Source: an uncultured beta proteobacterium
GTDB taxonomy: Bacteria > Pseudomonadota > Gammaproteobacteria > Burkholderiales > Burkholderiaceae_C
Length of the DNA: 36,512 nucleotides
Reading direction: 5' to 3'
Assembly: GCA_903838565.1 (NCBI GenBank)
Contig: CAILZB010000125.1
Location: 1 to 36,512 of the forward strand
Shown here: positions 29,746 through 36,512 of the stretch, piece by piece
Numbering within the stretch: the first letter of the stretch is position 1
Layout of the letters: each line of letters opens with the position of its first letter
Notes under the pieces: model-generated
The model's database searches: none
The model's input: the letters and a program-made list of their open reading frames with translations, nothing else
What the model was told of the DNA's origin: nothing
Program-made: the position numbers and the translations under genes

Positions 29746-30696
29746 TCACAGCAGGCGCTCGCGCGCCGCCTGGTACTCGCGCTTGAGCTGCGCCACGAAG
29801 TCGGCCGTGCTCTGCAGCTTCGTGATGGCGCCGATGCCCTGACCGCAGCCCCAGATATCCTTCCACGCCTTGGCTGAAGCACCGCCGAAATTCATCTTGC
29901 TCGGGTCGCTCTCGGGCAGGTGTTCGGGGTCCAGGCCGGCCGCGCGAATGCTGGGCGCCAGATAGTTGCCATGCACGCCGGTGAACAGGTTGCTGTAGAC
30001 GATGTCGTCTGAGTTGCACTCCACAATCGCCTGCTTGTAGGCGTCCGATGCCCGGGCCTCGGTCGTGGCAATAAAAGCCGAGCCGATGTAGGCAAAGTCC
30101 GCTCCCATGGCCTGCGCCGCCAGCACGCCGCCGCCGGTGGCGATGGAGCCGCTCAGCGCCAGCGGACCGTCGAACCACTGGCGGATCTCCTGCACCAGCG
30201 CGAACGGGCTTTTCACGCCCGCGTGTCCGCCCGCACCCGTGGCCACGGCAACCAGGCCGTCCGCGCCCTTCTCTATCGCCTTGTGCGCGAACTTGTTGTT
30301 GATGATGTCGTGCAGCACCACGCCACCATAGCTGTGGGCGGCGGCGTTGATGTCTTCGCGCGCACCGAGCGAGGTGATGATGATGGGCACCTTGAACTTC
30401 ACGCACATCTGCATGTCGTGCTCCAGCCGGTCGTTGGACTTATGCACGATCTGGTTGATGGCAAAGGGCGCAGCGGGTGCCTCAGGATGCGCGCGGTTGT
30501 GCGCGGCCAGCGTCTCGGTGATTTCCGCCAGCCAGTCCTCCAGCATCGCCGCCGGACGCGCATTCAGCGAGGGCATGGAGCCCACGACGCCGGCGATGCA
30601 CTGGGCGATCACGAGTTGGGGGTTGCTGATGATGAACAGCGGCGAGCCGATCACCGGAAAAGGCAGGGCATTCAGCGGCGGAGGTAGTCGGGACAT
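29746..30696 (-). CDS. NPD/nitronate monooxygenase-family flavoprotein
   Basis: A 316-residue FMN-dependent TIM-barrel protein of the 2-nitropropane dioxygenase family. Visible regions are FPVIGSPLFIISNPQLVIAQCIAGVVGSMPSLNAR, GAGGHAGVKSPFALVQEIR, GSIATGGGVLAAQAMGADFAYIGSAFIATTEA and SDDIVYSNLFTGVHGNYL. The segment arrangement resembles the Pseudomonas PA1024-like NADH:quinone-reductase branch as much as true nitronate monooxygenase, so the reaction is uncertain. I chose ATG 30696 with Shine-Dalgarno AAGGTG, over the in-frame GTG at 30705. It follows the acyl-CoA dehydrogenase gene by 16 bp, which suggests a shared transcript. Confidence 0.88.
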   Translation of the reverse strand: MSRLPPPLNALPFPVIGSPLFIISNPQLVIAQCIAGVVGSMPSLNARPAAMLEDWLAEITETLAAHNRAHPEAPAAPFAINQIVHKSNDRLEHDMQMCVKFKVPIIITSLGAREDINAAAHSYGGVVLHDIINNKFAHKAIEKGADGLVAVATGAGGHAGVKSPFALVQEIRQWFDGPLALSGSIATGGGVLAAQAMGADFAYIGSAFIATTEARASDAYKQAIVECNSDDIVYSNLFTGVHGNYLAPSIRAAGLDPEHLPESDPSKMNFGGASAKAWKDIWGCGQGIGAITKLQSTADFVAQLKREYQAARERLL

Positions 30697-30712
30697 GGAT
30701 TTCACCTTGATG

Positions 30713-32503
30713 TCAGAATGCGTCGATGGAAAGGGCGGTGGCGCTGTCCGCGCCCTGCACGATGCTGTCGCGCAGGCAGGAAACCCGGCTCATGATGTGC
30801 TCCGCATAGAACTGCGCGGTGACGATCTTGGCCTGCATGAAGCCGGCATCCACGCCTGCGGCCAACTGCTGTTGTGCCACCAGCAGCGAGCGCGCCATCT
30901 GCCAGCCCGCCATCAGGTTTCCGGCCAGCATGAGGTAGGGAACGCTGCCCGCGTAGACCGCAACGGGACGAGCCTTCGCATTGGCCGCCATGAATTCCAC
31001 CACTTCGACAAAGGCTTCGCGCGCTGCAGCCAGGCGCTTGGCCACGGACAACGCCGCAGGCGTTGCGCTCACGGCCAGTTCGCCTTCCGTGACAGCGATC
31101 TGTGCGGCCAGGCCCTTGGCCGTCTGGCCGCCGTCGCGCGCGGTCTTGCGCCCCACCAGGTCGTTGGCCTGGATCGCGGTCGTGCCCTCGTAGATCGTCA
31201 GGATCTTGGCGTCGCGGTAGTACTGCGCCGCGCCGGTTTCCTCGATGAAGCCCATGCCGCCGTGCACCTGCACGCCCAGCGAGGTCACCTCCAGGCTCAT
31301 CTCGGTGGAAAAACCCTTGATCAGCGGCACCATGAATTCGTAGAAGGCCTGATTCTGCTTGCGCACCTCGGCGTCGGGGTGGCAGTGCGCCGCGTCGTAG
31401 GCCGCAGCCGACACACTGGCCAGGGCACGGCAGCCTTCCGTGACGGCGCGCATGGTCATGAGCATGCGACGCACGTCCGGGTGGTGGATGATCGCGGCGC
31501 CCGTGGGTGCCGAGGCGTCGACAGGGCGGCTTTGCACGCGCTCCCTGGCGAACTGCACGGCCTGCTGATAAGAGCGCTCCGAGATGGCGATGCCCTGCAC
31601 GCCCACGCCGTAGCGCGCTGCGTTCATCATGATGAACATGTACTCCAGGCCGCGGTTCTCCTCGCCCACGAGGTAGCCCACGGCACCCCCATGGTCGCCG
31701 AACTGCAGCACCGCCGTCGGGCTGGCCTTGATGCCCATCTTGTGCTCGATGCTGACGCACTGCACGTCGTTGCGCGCACCCAGTGTTCCATTGGCGTTGA
31801 CGAGGAATTTCGGCACCACGAACAGGCTGATGCCCTTGACGCCCTCGGGCGCGCCCTGCACGCGCGCCAGCACCAGATGGACGATGTTTTCGGCCATGTC
31901 GTGCTCACCCCAGGTGATGAAGATCTTGGTGCCAAACACCTTGTAGCTGCCGTCCCCCTGCGGCTCGGCGCGTGTGCGCACCGCAGCCAGGTCGGAGCCG
32001 GCCTGGGGCTCGGTCAGGTTCATGGTGCCGGTCCATGCGCCGCTGACCAGCTTCTCCAGATACACCGACTTGAGCTCGTCCGATCCCGCCGTCAGTAGCG
32101 CCTCGATCGCGCCGTCGCTGAGCAGCGGACACAGGGCAAAGCTCATGTTGGCCGACTGCTGCATCTCGCCGCAGAAAGCGCCTATGGTCTTGGGCAAGCC
32201 CTGTCCACCAAAGTCCACCGGGTGCTGCAGTCCCTGCCAGCCGCCCTGCGTGAACTGCTGATAGGCATCCTTGAACCCGGGTGTCGCCGTGACCACGCCG
32301 TCTTTCCAGGAAGTCGGGTTCTTGTCCCCCTCCCAGTTCAGCGGCGCGAGCACACCCTCGTTGAACTTCGCGCACTCTTCGAGTACGGCCTGCGCCGTGT
32401 CAAAACCGGCGTCCTCGAAACCGGGGATCAGCGCGATCGCGTCGATGTTCGCCAGGTGCTGGAGGTCGAACAGCATGTCTTTCAGCGGGGCGGTATAGCT
32501 CAT
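30713..32503 (-). CDS. Acyl-CoA dehydrogenase (AcdA/DmdC-like, about 600 residues)
   Basis: A 596-residue flavoprotein dehydrogenase that makes the 2,3-enoyl-CoA and passes electrons to ETF. It belongs to the long-chain group that includes FadE-like and methylmercaptopropionyl-CoA dehydrogenase (DmdC) relatives. Visible signatures are TMNLTEPQAGSDLAAVRTRA, TKIFITWGEHDMAENIVHLVLAR, and the region with the catalytic glutamate, ILTIYEGTTAIQANDLVGRK. A C-terminal extension after about residue 480 is typical. The substrate is not known. The ATG at 32503 has AGGA 7 bp upstream. It lies between etfBA (its electron acceptor) and the NPD-type gene. Confidence 0.93.
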   Translation of the reverse strand: MSYTAPLKDMLFDLQHLANIDAIALIPGFEDAGFDTAQAVLEECAKFNEGVLAPLNWEGDKNPTSWKDGVVTATPGFKDAYQQFTQGGWQGLQHPVDFGGQGLPKTIGAFCGEMQQSANMSFALCPLLSDGAIEALLTAGSDELKSVYLEKLVSGAWTGTMNLTEPQAGSDLAAVRTRAEPQGDGSYKVFGTKIFITWGEHDMAENIVHLVLARVQGAPEGVKGISLFVVPKFLVNANGTLGARNDVQCVSIEHKMGIKASPTAVLQFGDHGGAVGYLVGEENRGLEYMFIMMNAARYGVGVQGIAISERSYQQAVQFARERVQSRPVDASAPTGAAIIHHPDVRRMLMTMRAVTEGCRALASVSAAAYDAAHCHPDAEVRKQNQAFYEFMVPLIKGFSTEMSLEVTSLGVQVHGGMGFIEETGAAQYYRDAKILTIYEGTTAIQANDLVGRKTARDGGQTAKGLAAQIAVTEGELAVSATPAALSVAKRLAAAREAFVEVVEFMAANAKARPVAVYAGSVPYLMLAGNLMAGWQMARSLLVAQQQLAAGVDAGFMQAKIVTAQFYAEHIMSRVSCLRDSIVQGADSATALSIDAF

Positions 32504-32544
32504 TATTTATTCCTAGGTCCTAAACGGTTGGGCACAGAGCACAA

Positions 32545-32583
32545 AGAAAAGCCGCTGGTCATTTCGTGAAAAATGCAGCGGCT
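32545..32583 (-). terminator. Intrinsic terminator after etfA
   Basis: AGCCGCT (32550-32556) pairs with AGCGGCT (32577-32583). CATTT/AAATG extends the stem after a short internal loop, and a TTTTCTTT tail follows on the minus strand. It should separate etfBA from the acyl-CoA dehydrogenase gene. Confidence 0.75.
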
Positions 32584-32603
32584 GCGGGGCGCGAGCGCGG
32601 GCT

Positions 32604-33536
32604 CTACAGCGCGGCGACGAGCTCGGGCACCGCGACAAACAAATCGGCTTCCAGGCCGTAATCGGCCACGCTGAAGATCGGCGCTTCGGCGTCCTTGTTG
32701 ATGGCCACGATCACCTTGGAGTCCTTCATGCCGGCCAGATGCTGGATCGCGCCGCTGATGCCGGCGGCGATGTACAGCTGGGGCGCGACGATCTTGCCGG
32801 TCTGGCCCACTTGCCAGTCGTTGGGCGCGTAGCCTGCGTCCACGGCTGCGCGCGAAGCGCCCAGTGCGGCGCCGAGCTTGTCCGCCAGCGGTGTCAGGAC
32901 CTCGTTGAATCTTTCCGCTGAACCCAGGGCGCGACCGCCCGCGACGATGATCTTGGCCGCCGTGAGTTCGGGACGGTCGTTCTTGGCGATTTCGCTGCCC
33001 ATGAAGGCCGTCTTCTCGCTTGCGGTGACCGCAGTCAGAATTTCCACGGCAGCGCTGCCGCCGCTGGCAGACGCCGGATCGAAACCGGTGGTGCGCACCG
33101 TCACGACCTTGACTGCGTCCAGGCTTTGCACCGTGGCGATGGCATTGCCGGCGTAGATCGGGCGCTCGAACGTGTCCGCTGCCAGCACCTTGGTGACGTC
33201 GGACACCTGTGCCACGTCGAGCTTGGCAGCGACGCGCGGCGCGATGTTCTTGCCCGAAGCGGTCGCAGCGAACAGGATGTGGCTGTAGTTGCTGGCGATG
33301 GCCAGCACCTGGGCCGTCATGTTTTCGGCCAGACCGTGGTTCAAGGCGGCGCTGTCAGCGTGCAGCACTTTGGCCACACCCGCGACCTGGGCCGCAGCCG
33401 CAGCCGCAGCGCCGGCGTTGGCGCCAGCCACCAGCACGTGCACGTCGCCACCGCACTGGAGCGCAGCGGTGACGGTGTTGAGGGTCGCGCCCTTGAGGGT
33501 CGCGTTGTCGTGTTCAGCGATGACGAGAGAGGTCAT
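32604..33536 (-). CDS. etfA: Electron transfer flavoprotein subunit alpha
   Basis: The 310-residue FAD-binding alpha subunit of ETF. It accepts electrons from acyl-CoA dehydrogenases and delivers them to ETF-quinone oxidoreductase. The C-terminal FAD-binding region is clear: [55 protein letters not shown] and [24 protein letters not shown]. The Shine-Dalgarno AAGGA lies 6 bp before ATG 33536 and overlaps the region just after etfB, a 9-bp gap, so etfB and etfA are co-translated. Confidence 0.98.
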   Translation of the reverse strand: MTSLVIAEHDNATLKGATLNTVTAALQCGGDVHVLVAGANAGAAAAAAAQVAGVAKVLHADSAALNHGLAENMTAQVLAIASNYSHILFAATASGKNIAPRVAAKLDVAQVSDVTKVLAADTFERPIYAGNAIATVQSLDAVKVVTVRTTGFDPASASGGSAAVEILTAVTASEKTAFMGSEIAKNDRPELTAAKIIVAGGRALGSAERFNEVLTPLADKLGAALGASRAAVDAGYAPNDWQVGQTGKIVAPQLYIAAGISGAIQHLAGMKDSKVIVAINKDAEAPIFSVADYGLEADLFVAVPELVAAL

Positions 33537-33545
33537 GTTGTTTCC

Positions 33546-34295
33546 TTAGATAACTTTGGCTTCATTCTTCAGCTTGGCTACCAGCGTTGCGACGTCAGGC
33601 ACCTTGATGCCGGCGCTGCGCTTGGGTGGCTCGGCCACGCGCAGGGTCTTGATGTGCGGCGTCACGTCCACACCCAGGTCCTCGGGCTTGAACACATCCA
33701 TCTGCTTTTTCTTGGCCTTCATGATGTTGGGCAGCGTCACGTAGCGCGGCTCGTTCAGGCGCAGGTCGGCGGTGATCACCGCAGGCAGGCTGATGGACAG
33801 CGTCTCCGAGCCACCGTCAACTTCGCGTGTGACCGATGCCTTGCCATCCGCGATTTCTATCTTGCTGGCAAACGTGGCCTGTGGCATGTCGCCCAGCGCG
33901 GCCAGCATCTGGCCGGTCTGGTTGCAGTCATCGTCGATCGCCTGCTTGCCCACGATCACCAGTCCGGGTTGCTCCTTGTCCACCAGCGCCTTGAGCAGCT
34001 TGGCCACGGCCAGGGGTTGCAGTTCTTCACTGGTCTCGACCAGGATCGCGCGATCCGCGCCAATGGCCATGGCCGTGCGCAGCGTTTCCTGGCACTGGGT
34101 CACGCCGCAGGACACGACGATGACTTCGGTCGCAAAGCCCTTTTCCCGCAGGCGTACCGCCTCTTCCACGGCGATTTCGTCAAACGGGTTCATGCTCATC
34201 TTGACGTTGGCGATGTCCACGCCGGTGTTGTCGGACTTGACCCGAACTTTCACGTTGTAGTCCACCACACGTTTGACCGCGACCAGTACTTTCAT
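33546..34295 (-). CDS. etfB: Electron transfer flavoprotein subunit beta
   Basis: The 249-residue AMP-binding beta subunit of ETF. The start [19 protein letters not shown] and [20 protein letters not shown] are classic, and the signature [25 protein letters not shown] is present near residue 183. I chose ATG 34295 over the in-frame GTG at 34304; a GGAG Shine-Dalgarno sits about 8 bp before it. It is the first gene of etfBA. A perfect 28-bp palindrome (34332-34359) lies in the 37-64 bp upstream of it. Confidence 0.98.
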   Translation of the reverse strand: MKVLVAVKRVVDYNVKVRVKSDNTGVDIANVKMSMNPFDEIAVEEAVRLREKGFATEVIVVSCGVTQCQETLRTAMAIGADRAILVETSEELQPLAVAKLLKALVDKEQPGLVIVGKQAIDDDCNQTGQMLAALGDMPQATFASKIEIADGKASVTREVDGGSETLSISLPAVITADLRLNEPRYVTLPNIMKAKKKQMDVFKPEDLGVDVTPHIKTLRVAEPPKRSAGIKVPDVATLVAKLKNEAKVI

Positions 34296-34331
34296 TGCTG
34301 CCACTCCAGAGTTTTTGAGACCTGCGCTGTT

Positions 34332-34359
34332 AAGTTGACGTTTACGTAAACGTCAACTT
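34332..34359. promoter_or_regulatory. 28-bp perfect palindromic operator upstream of etfBA
   Basis: The left half AAGTTGACGTTTAC is followed directly by its exact reverse complement GTAAACGTCAACTT. It starts 3 bp downstream of a TACAAT -10 and covers the predicted transcript start, which fits a repressor site. The core TTTACGTAAA with flanking GAC/GTC resembles, as I recall, binding sites of MerR-family LiuR-type regulators of acyl-CoA and branched-chain metabolism. Confidence 0.75.
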
Positions 34360-34362
34360 GCT

Positions 34363-34368
34363 ATTGTA
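34363..34368 (-). promoter_or_regulatory. Candidate -10 of etfBA
   Basis: TACAAT on the minus strand. Transcription would start at about 34356, inside the palindrome. The -35 region is AT-rich without a good TTGACA match. Note that TTGACG also occurs inside the palindrome. Confidence 0.5.
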
Positions 34369-34388
34369 TGGTGCGAATTCTACAAGAT

Positions 34389-34412
34389 AAAAAAGAACGA
34401 CCGTGCTTTTTT
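34389..34412 (-). terminator. Weak terminator-like hairpin after the MscS-type gene
   Basis: AAAAAAG pairs with CTTTTTT across the stop codon, with a short AC/GT inner stem around GACC. It is AT-rich and weak, but the T-run on the minus strand is good. Confidence 0.4.
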
Positions 34413-35706
34413 ATTCACGGGAATGCAAATGCACGACCCGCTGCGGGAACGGAATCTCGATCTGATTGGCGCGCAGCGACTGCAGGATCGCCAGATTCAC
34501 GAGCGAGCGCAGATTGAGTTGTCCGTTCTCGGGGTCGGCCATCCAGTAGCCCACCGTGAACTCCAGACCGTCAGCGCCAAAAGCCGAAAGCGCCACCGAG
34601 GGCTCTGGGTCGGCCAGGACACGCGGCTGCGCTGAGGCGGCCTGCAACAGCAGGCGCATCACCAGCTCCACGTCGGAGTCGTAGCCCACCGAAACGACCG
34701 TGGACTGCCAGACGCGGGCGTCGGCCAGCGACAGGTTCTCGACCCTGCTCGTGATCAGCATCTCGTTGGGCACGATGGACTCGCGTCCGACGAGCGAACG
34801 GATCACGGTGTAGCGCGCGTTGATGTCGGTGATGCGTCCTTCAAAACCGTCGACGCGCACGTTGTCGCCGATGCGCATGCTGCGTTCGGCCAGGATGACA
34901 AAACCGCTGACGTAGTTGGCAGCGAGCTTTTGCAGACCAAAGCCTATGCCCACGCCCACGGCGCCGCCCAGCACCGAGAGCGCGGTCAGGTCAATGCCCA
35001 CCGCAGACAAAGCGACCAACAAGCCCACGAACATCAGCAGCGCACGCGTGGCGTTGCTCAGGACTTTGCGCAGAGACAGCTCGCCACCCGTGGCCGTCCT
35101 GAGCAGCCGCGCCTCGATGCCCGATGAAATCCACAGCGTGAAGATCAGCACCGCGCCGGCCGTCAAAGTGCCTTCAATCACGGTACGCACCGACATCGTG
35201 CTGCCACCCACCTTCCAGTGAATCTGATCGAGCTCCTCCAACACCAGAGGCAGCAGGCCGCTGACCCAAAGCACCATCGCACCCCAAGCCACCCAGGAAA
35301 TGGAGCGCTCCATCAAGCGCACTAGTGGTGCGTCTTGAAACGCCGCCTGCAACACCTTGACGCCCACGCGTATCACCACCAGCGCCAGCAACGCGGGCAC
35401 CGCGATGGAGAACACCACGTTGGGCAAATGACCCGCCAGCAAGGCGCTGGCGACAAATGCCAGGCACAGCAGGCTCAGAGGGAACATCACGCCGTCAACA
35501 CTGTGGCGACCGAGCCAGACCGGGTACGCCGCGTCCGGCGCCAAACGGCTGCGCACCAACCGGACTGCACCCCAGGCCAGCGCCACGCAAGCGGCCAGTA
35601 CCGCCAACTCAATCAGCGTGCTGGGCTGTACCAGGGCCGCGAACCACGCGCCCAGATCGTCAATGGGCGCCGGCGCCTTGAGCGCGCTGAGGTTGAAAAG
35701 GCGCAC
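34411..35706 (-). CDS. MscS-family mechanosensitive channel
   Basis: A 431-residue inner-membrane protein with about five hydrophobic segments, more than the three of E. coli MscS, followed by the pore helix and the cytoplasmic MscS domain. The pore helix region is GGAVGVGIGFGLQKLAANYVSGFVILAERSMRIGD, and the beta domain shows GRITDINARYTVIRSLVGRESIVPNEML. It should open on membrane tension in hypo-osmotic shock. The start is GTG 35706, with AAGGGG about 8 bp upstream overlapping the alaS stop codon, so it is translationally linked to alaS. An ATG alternative was not evident near the N-terminus. Confidence 0.9.
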   Translation of the reverse strand: MRLFNLSALKAPAPIDDLGAWFAALVQPSTLIELAVLAACVALAWGAVRLVRSRLAPDAAYPVWLGRHSVDGVMFPLSLLCLAFVASALLAGHLPNVVFSIAVPALLALVVIRVGVKVLQAAFQDAPLVRLMERSISWVAWGAMVLWVSGLLPLVLEELDQIHWKVGGSTMSVRTVIEGTLTAGAVLIFTLWISSGIEARLLRTATGGELSLRKVLSNATRALLMFVGLLVALSAVGIDLTALSVLGGAVGVGIGFGLQKLAANYVSGFVILAERSMRIGDNVRVDGFEGRITDINARYTVIRSLVGRESIVPNEMLITSRVENLSLADARVWQSTVVSVGYDSDVELVMRLLLQAASAQPRVLADPEPSVALSAFGADGLEFTVGYWMADPENGQLNLRSLVNLAILQSLRANQIEIPFPQRVVHLHSRE

Positions 35707-35717
35707 CGGCTTGCCCC

Positions 35718-36512
35718 TTAGAGCCGCTCGCTCACCCAGGCCTGCACGCTCGCCAGCGCCGCAGGCAGTTGGCTTGCGTCCGTGCCGCCGGCCATGGCCA
35801 TGTCGGGCTTGCCGCCGCCCTTGCCGCCGACCTGGCTCGCCACGAAGTTCACCAGCTCGCCCGCCTTCACCTTGCCTGTGCTGTCAGGCGTCACGCCAAC
35901 CGCCAATTGCACCTTCGCACCATCGACCGCGGCCAGCACGACCACTGCGGTCTTGAGCTTGTCCTTGAGCTTGTCCATGGTCTCGCGCAAGGTCTTACTG
36001 TCCGCCCCTTCCAGCATTGCGACCAACAGCTTCACGCCCTTGATGTCAACGGCTTGCGCCAGCAATTCGTCCCCCTGGCTGGACGCCAACTTGCCCTTGA
36101 GCGCGCTCACTTCCTTCTCCAGCGACTTGACGTGGTCCAGCACCTGCTGGATGCGCGATTGCAGCTCGGCCGTCGGTGACTTGAGGGTCTGCGCCGCCTG
36201 CTCCACGGTGCTCTCCAGCTGCTGCAGATACGCCAGCGCATTCGCGCCCGTCACGGCCTCGATGCGGCGCACGCCCGCGGCCACGCCGGACTCGGCCACG
36301 ACCTTGAACAATCCGATGTCACCGCTGCGCTGCACGTGGGTACCACCGCACAGCTCACGGCTCTCGCCAATATCGACGACGCGAACATTCTCGCCATACT
36401 TCTCGCCAAACAGCATCATGGCGCCGGTCTTCTGCGCGGATTCGATGTCCATGACCCGCGCCTGGGTCGCGGCATTGGTCAGGATTTCGGCGTTCACGCG
36501 CAGCTCGATCTC
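35718..36512 (-). CDS. alaS: Alanine-tRNA ligase, C-terminal part (5' end outside the window)
   Basis: The last 264 codons of AlaS; the catalytic domain lies beyond the right edge. Present are the end of the editing domain, with the metal-binding CGGTHV motif (36346-36363), a coiled coil ([26 protein letters not shown]), and the C-terminal DHHA1-type domain ending [18 protein letters not shown]. AlaS charges tRNA-Ala and hydrolyses mischarged Ser/Gly-tRNA-Ala. It runs off the window, and the MscS-type gene follows 11 bp downstream on the same strand. Confidence 0.97.
   Translation of the reverse strand, partial: EIELRVNAEILTNAATQARVMDIESAQKTGAMMLFGEKYGENVRVVDIGESRELCGGTHVQRSGDIGLFKVVAESGVAAGVRRIEAVTGANALAYLQQLESTVEQAAQTLKSPTAELQSRIQQVLDHVKSLEKEVSALKGKLASSQGDELLAQAVDIKGVKLLVAMLEGADSKTLRETMDKLKDKLKTAVVVLAAVDGAKVQLAVGVTPDSTGKVKAGELVNFVASQVGGKGGGKPDMAMAGGTDASQLPAALASVQAWVSERL

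Noticed and set aside
30347..32098. A 583-codon plus-strand frame antisense to the acyl-CoA dehydrogenase and the NPD-type gene.
   Set aside because: It spans two real genes on the other strand and has low-complexity shadow composition.

Overview
The window looks like a core-chromosome segment from a beta-proteobacterium, most likely Burkholderiales/Comamonadaceae (Rhodoferax- or Polaromonas-like). This rests on the high GC content, the protein wording of ParC, PyrG, BamC and AcdA-type proteins, and the gene orders gcvTHP, coaBC-dut, pyrG-kdsA-eno-ftsB and etfBA/acyl-CoA dehydrogenase. The genus is inferred and not proven. No CRISPR array, rRNA, tRNA, phage or intact insertion sequence was recognised.

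Layout. 1-3333: end of gcvT, then gcvH and gcvP (glycine cleavage). 3384-5012: an exported GH63-like glycosidase. 5013-5401: a gene-poor gap with two hairpins. 5402-6278: a frameshifted acyl-homoserine-lactone-synthase-like acyltransferase of the PEP-CTERM/exosortase-associated type. 6242-7350 (minus): a small unknown protein coupled to a YgiD-like extradiol dioxygenase. 7458-7916: a RidA-family protein. 7942-13660 (minus): parE, parC and a YegD-like Hsp70. 13770-15731: MFS transporter, a 43-residue membrane protein and a methyltransferase. 15762-18566: dapA, bamC and a YycJ-like metallo-hydrolase, closed by a strong bidirectional terminator. 18627-18896 (minus): an alanine-rich repeat lipoprotein. 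19092-20724 (minus): roxA (ribosomal oxygenase) and an unknown partner, divergent from slyD across only 17 bp. 21283-21400: a branched palindromic element. 21410-23108 (minus): coaBC-dut. 23271-28777: pyrG, kdsA, eno, ftsB, pnuC and a nadR-like kinase. 28731-30696 (minus): hslO and an NPD-type flavoprotein. 30713-34295 (minus): acyl-CoA dehydrogenase and etfBA. 34411-36512 (minus): an MscS-type channel and the 3' part of alaS.

How the genes work together. Most are housekeeping. They cover one-carbon metabolism (gcv), lysine/cell wall (dapA), outer-membrane assembly (bamC), nucleotide and CoA supply (pyrG, dut, coaBC), KDO synthesis (kdsA), glycolysis (eno), division (ftsB), nicotinamide riboside salvage (pnuC plus kinase), chromosome decatenation (parEC), protein folding (slyD, hslO, yegD) and acyl-CoA oxidation feeding electrons to ETF.

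The least ordinary parts are regulatory and structural. They are a palindromic hexamer-containing core in the 17-bp roxA/slyD gap that could drive two nearly leaderless transcripts, a 28-bp perfect palindrome at the predicted etfBA start site, a 118-bp multi-branched palindromic element, a broken signal-synthase-like gene, and two tiny genes coupled to their neighbours by start/stop overlaps. I did not find a clearly new multi-gene system.
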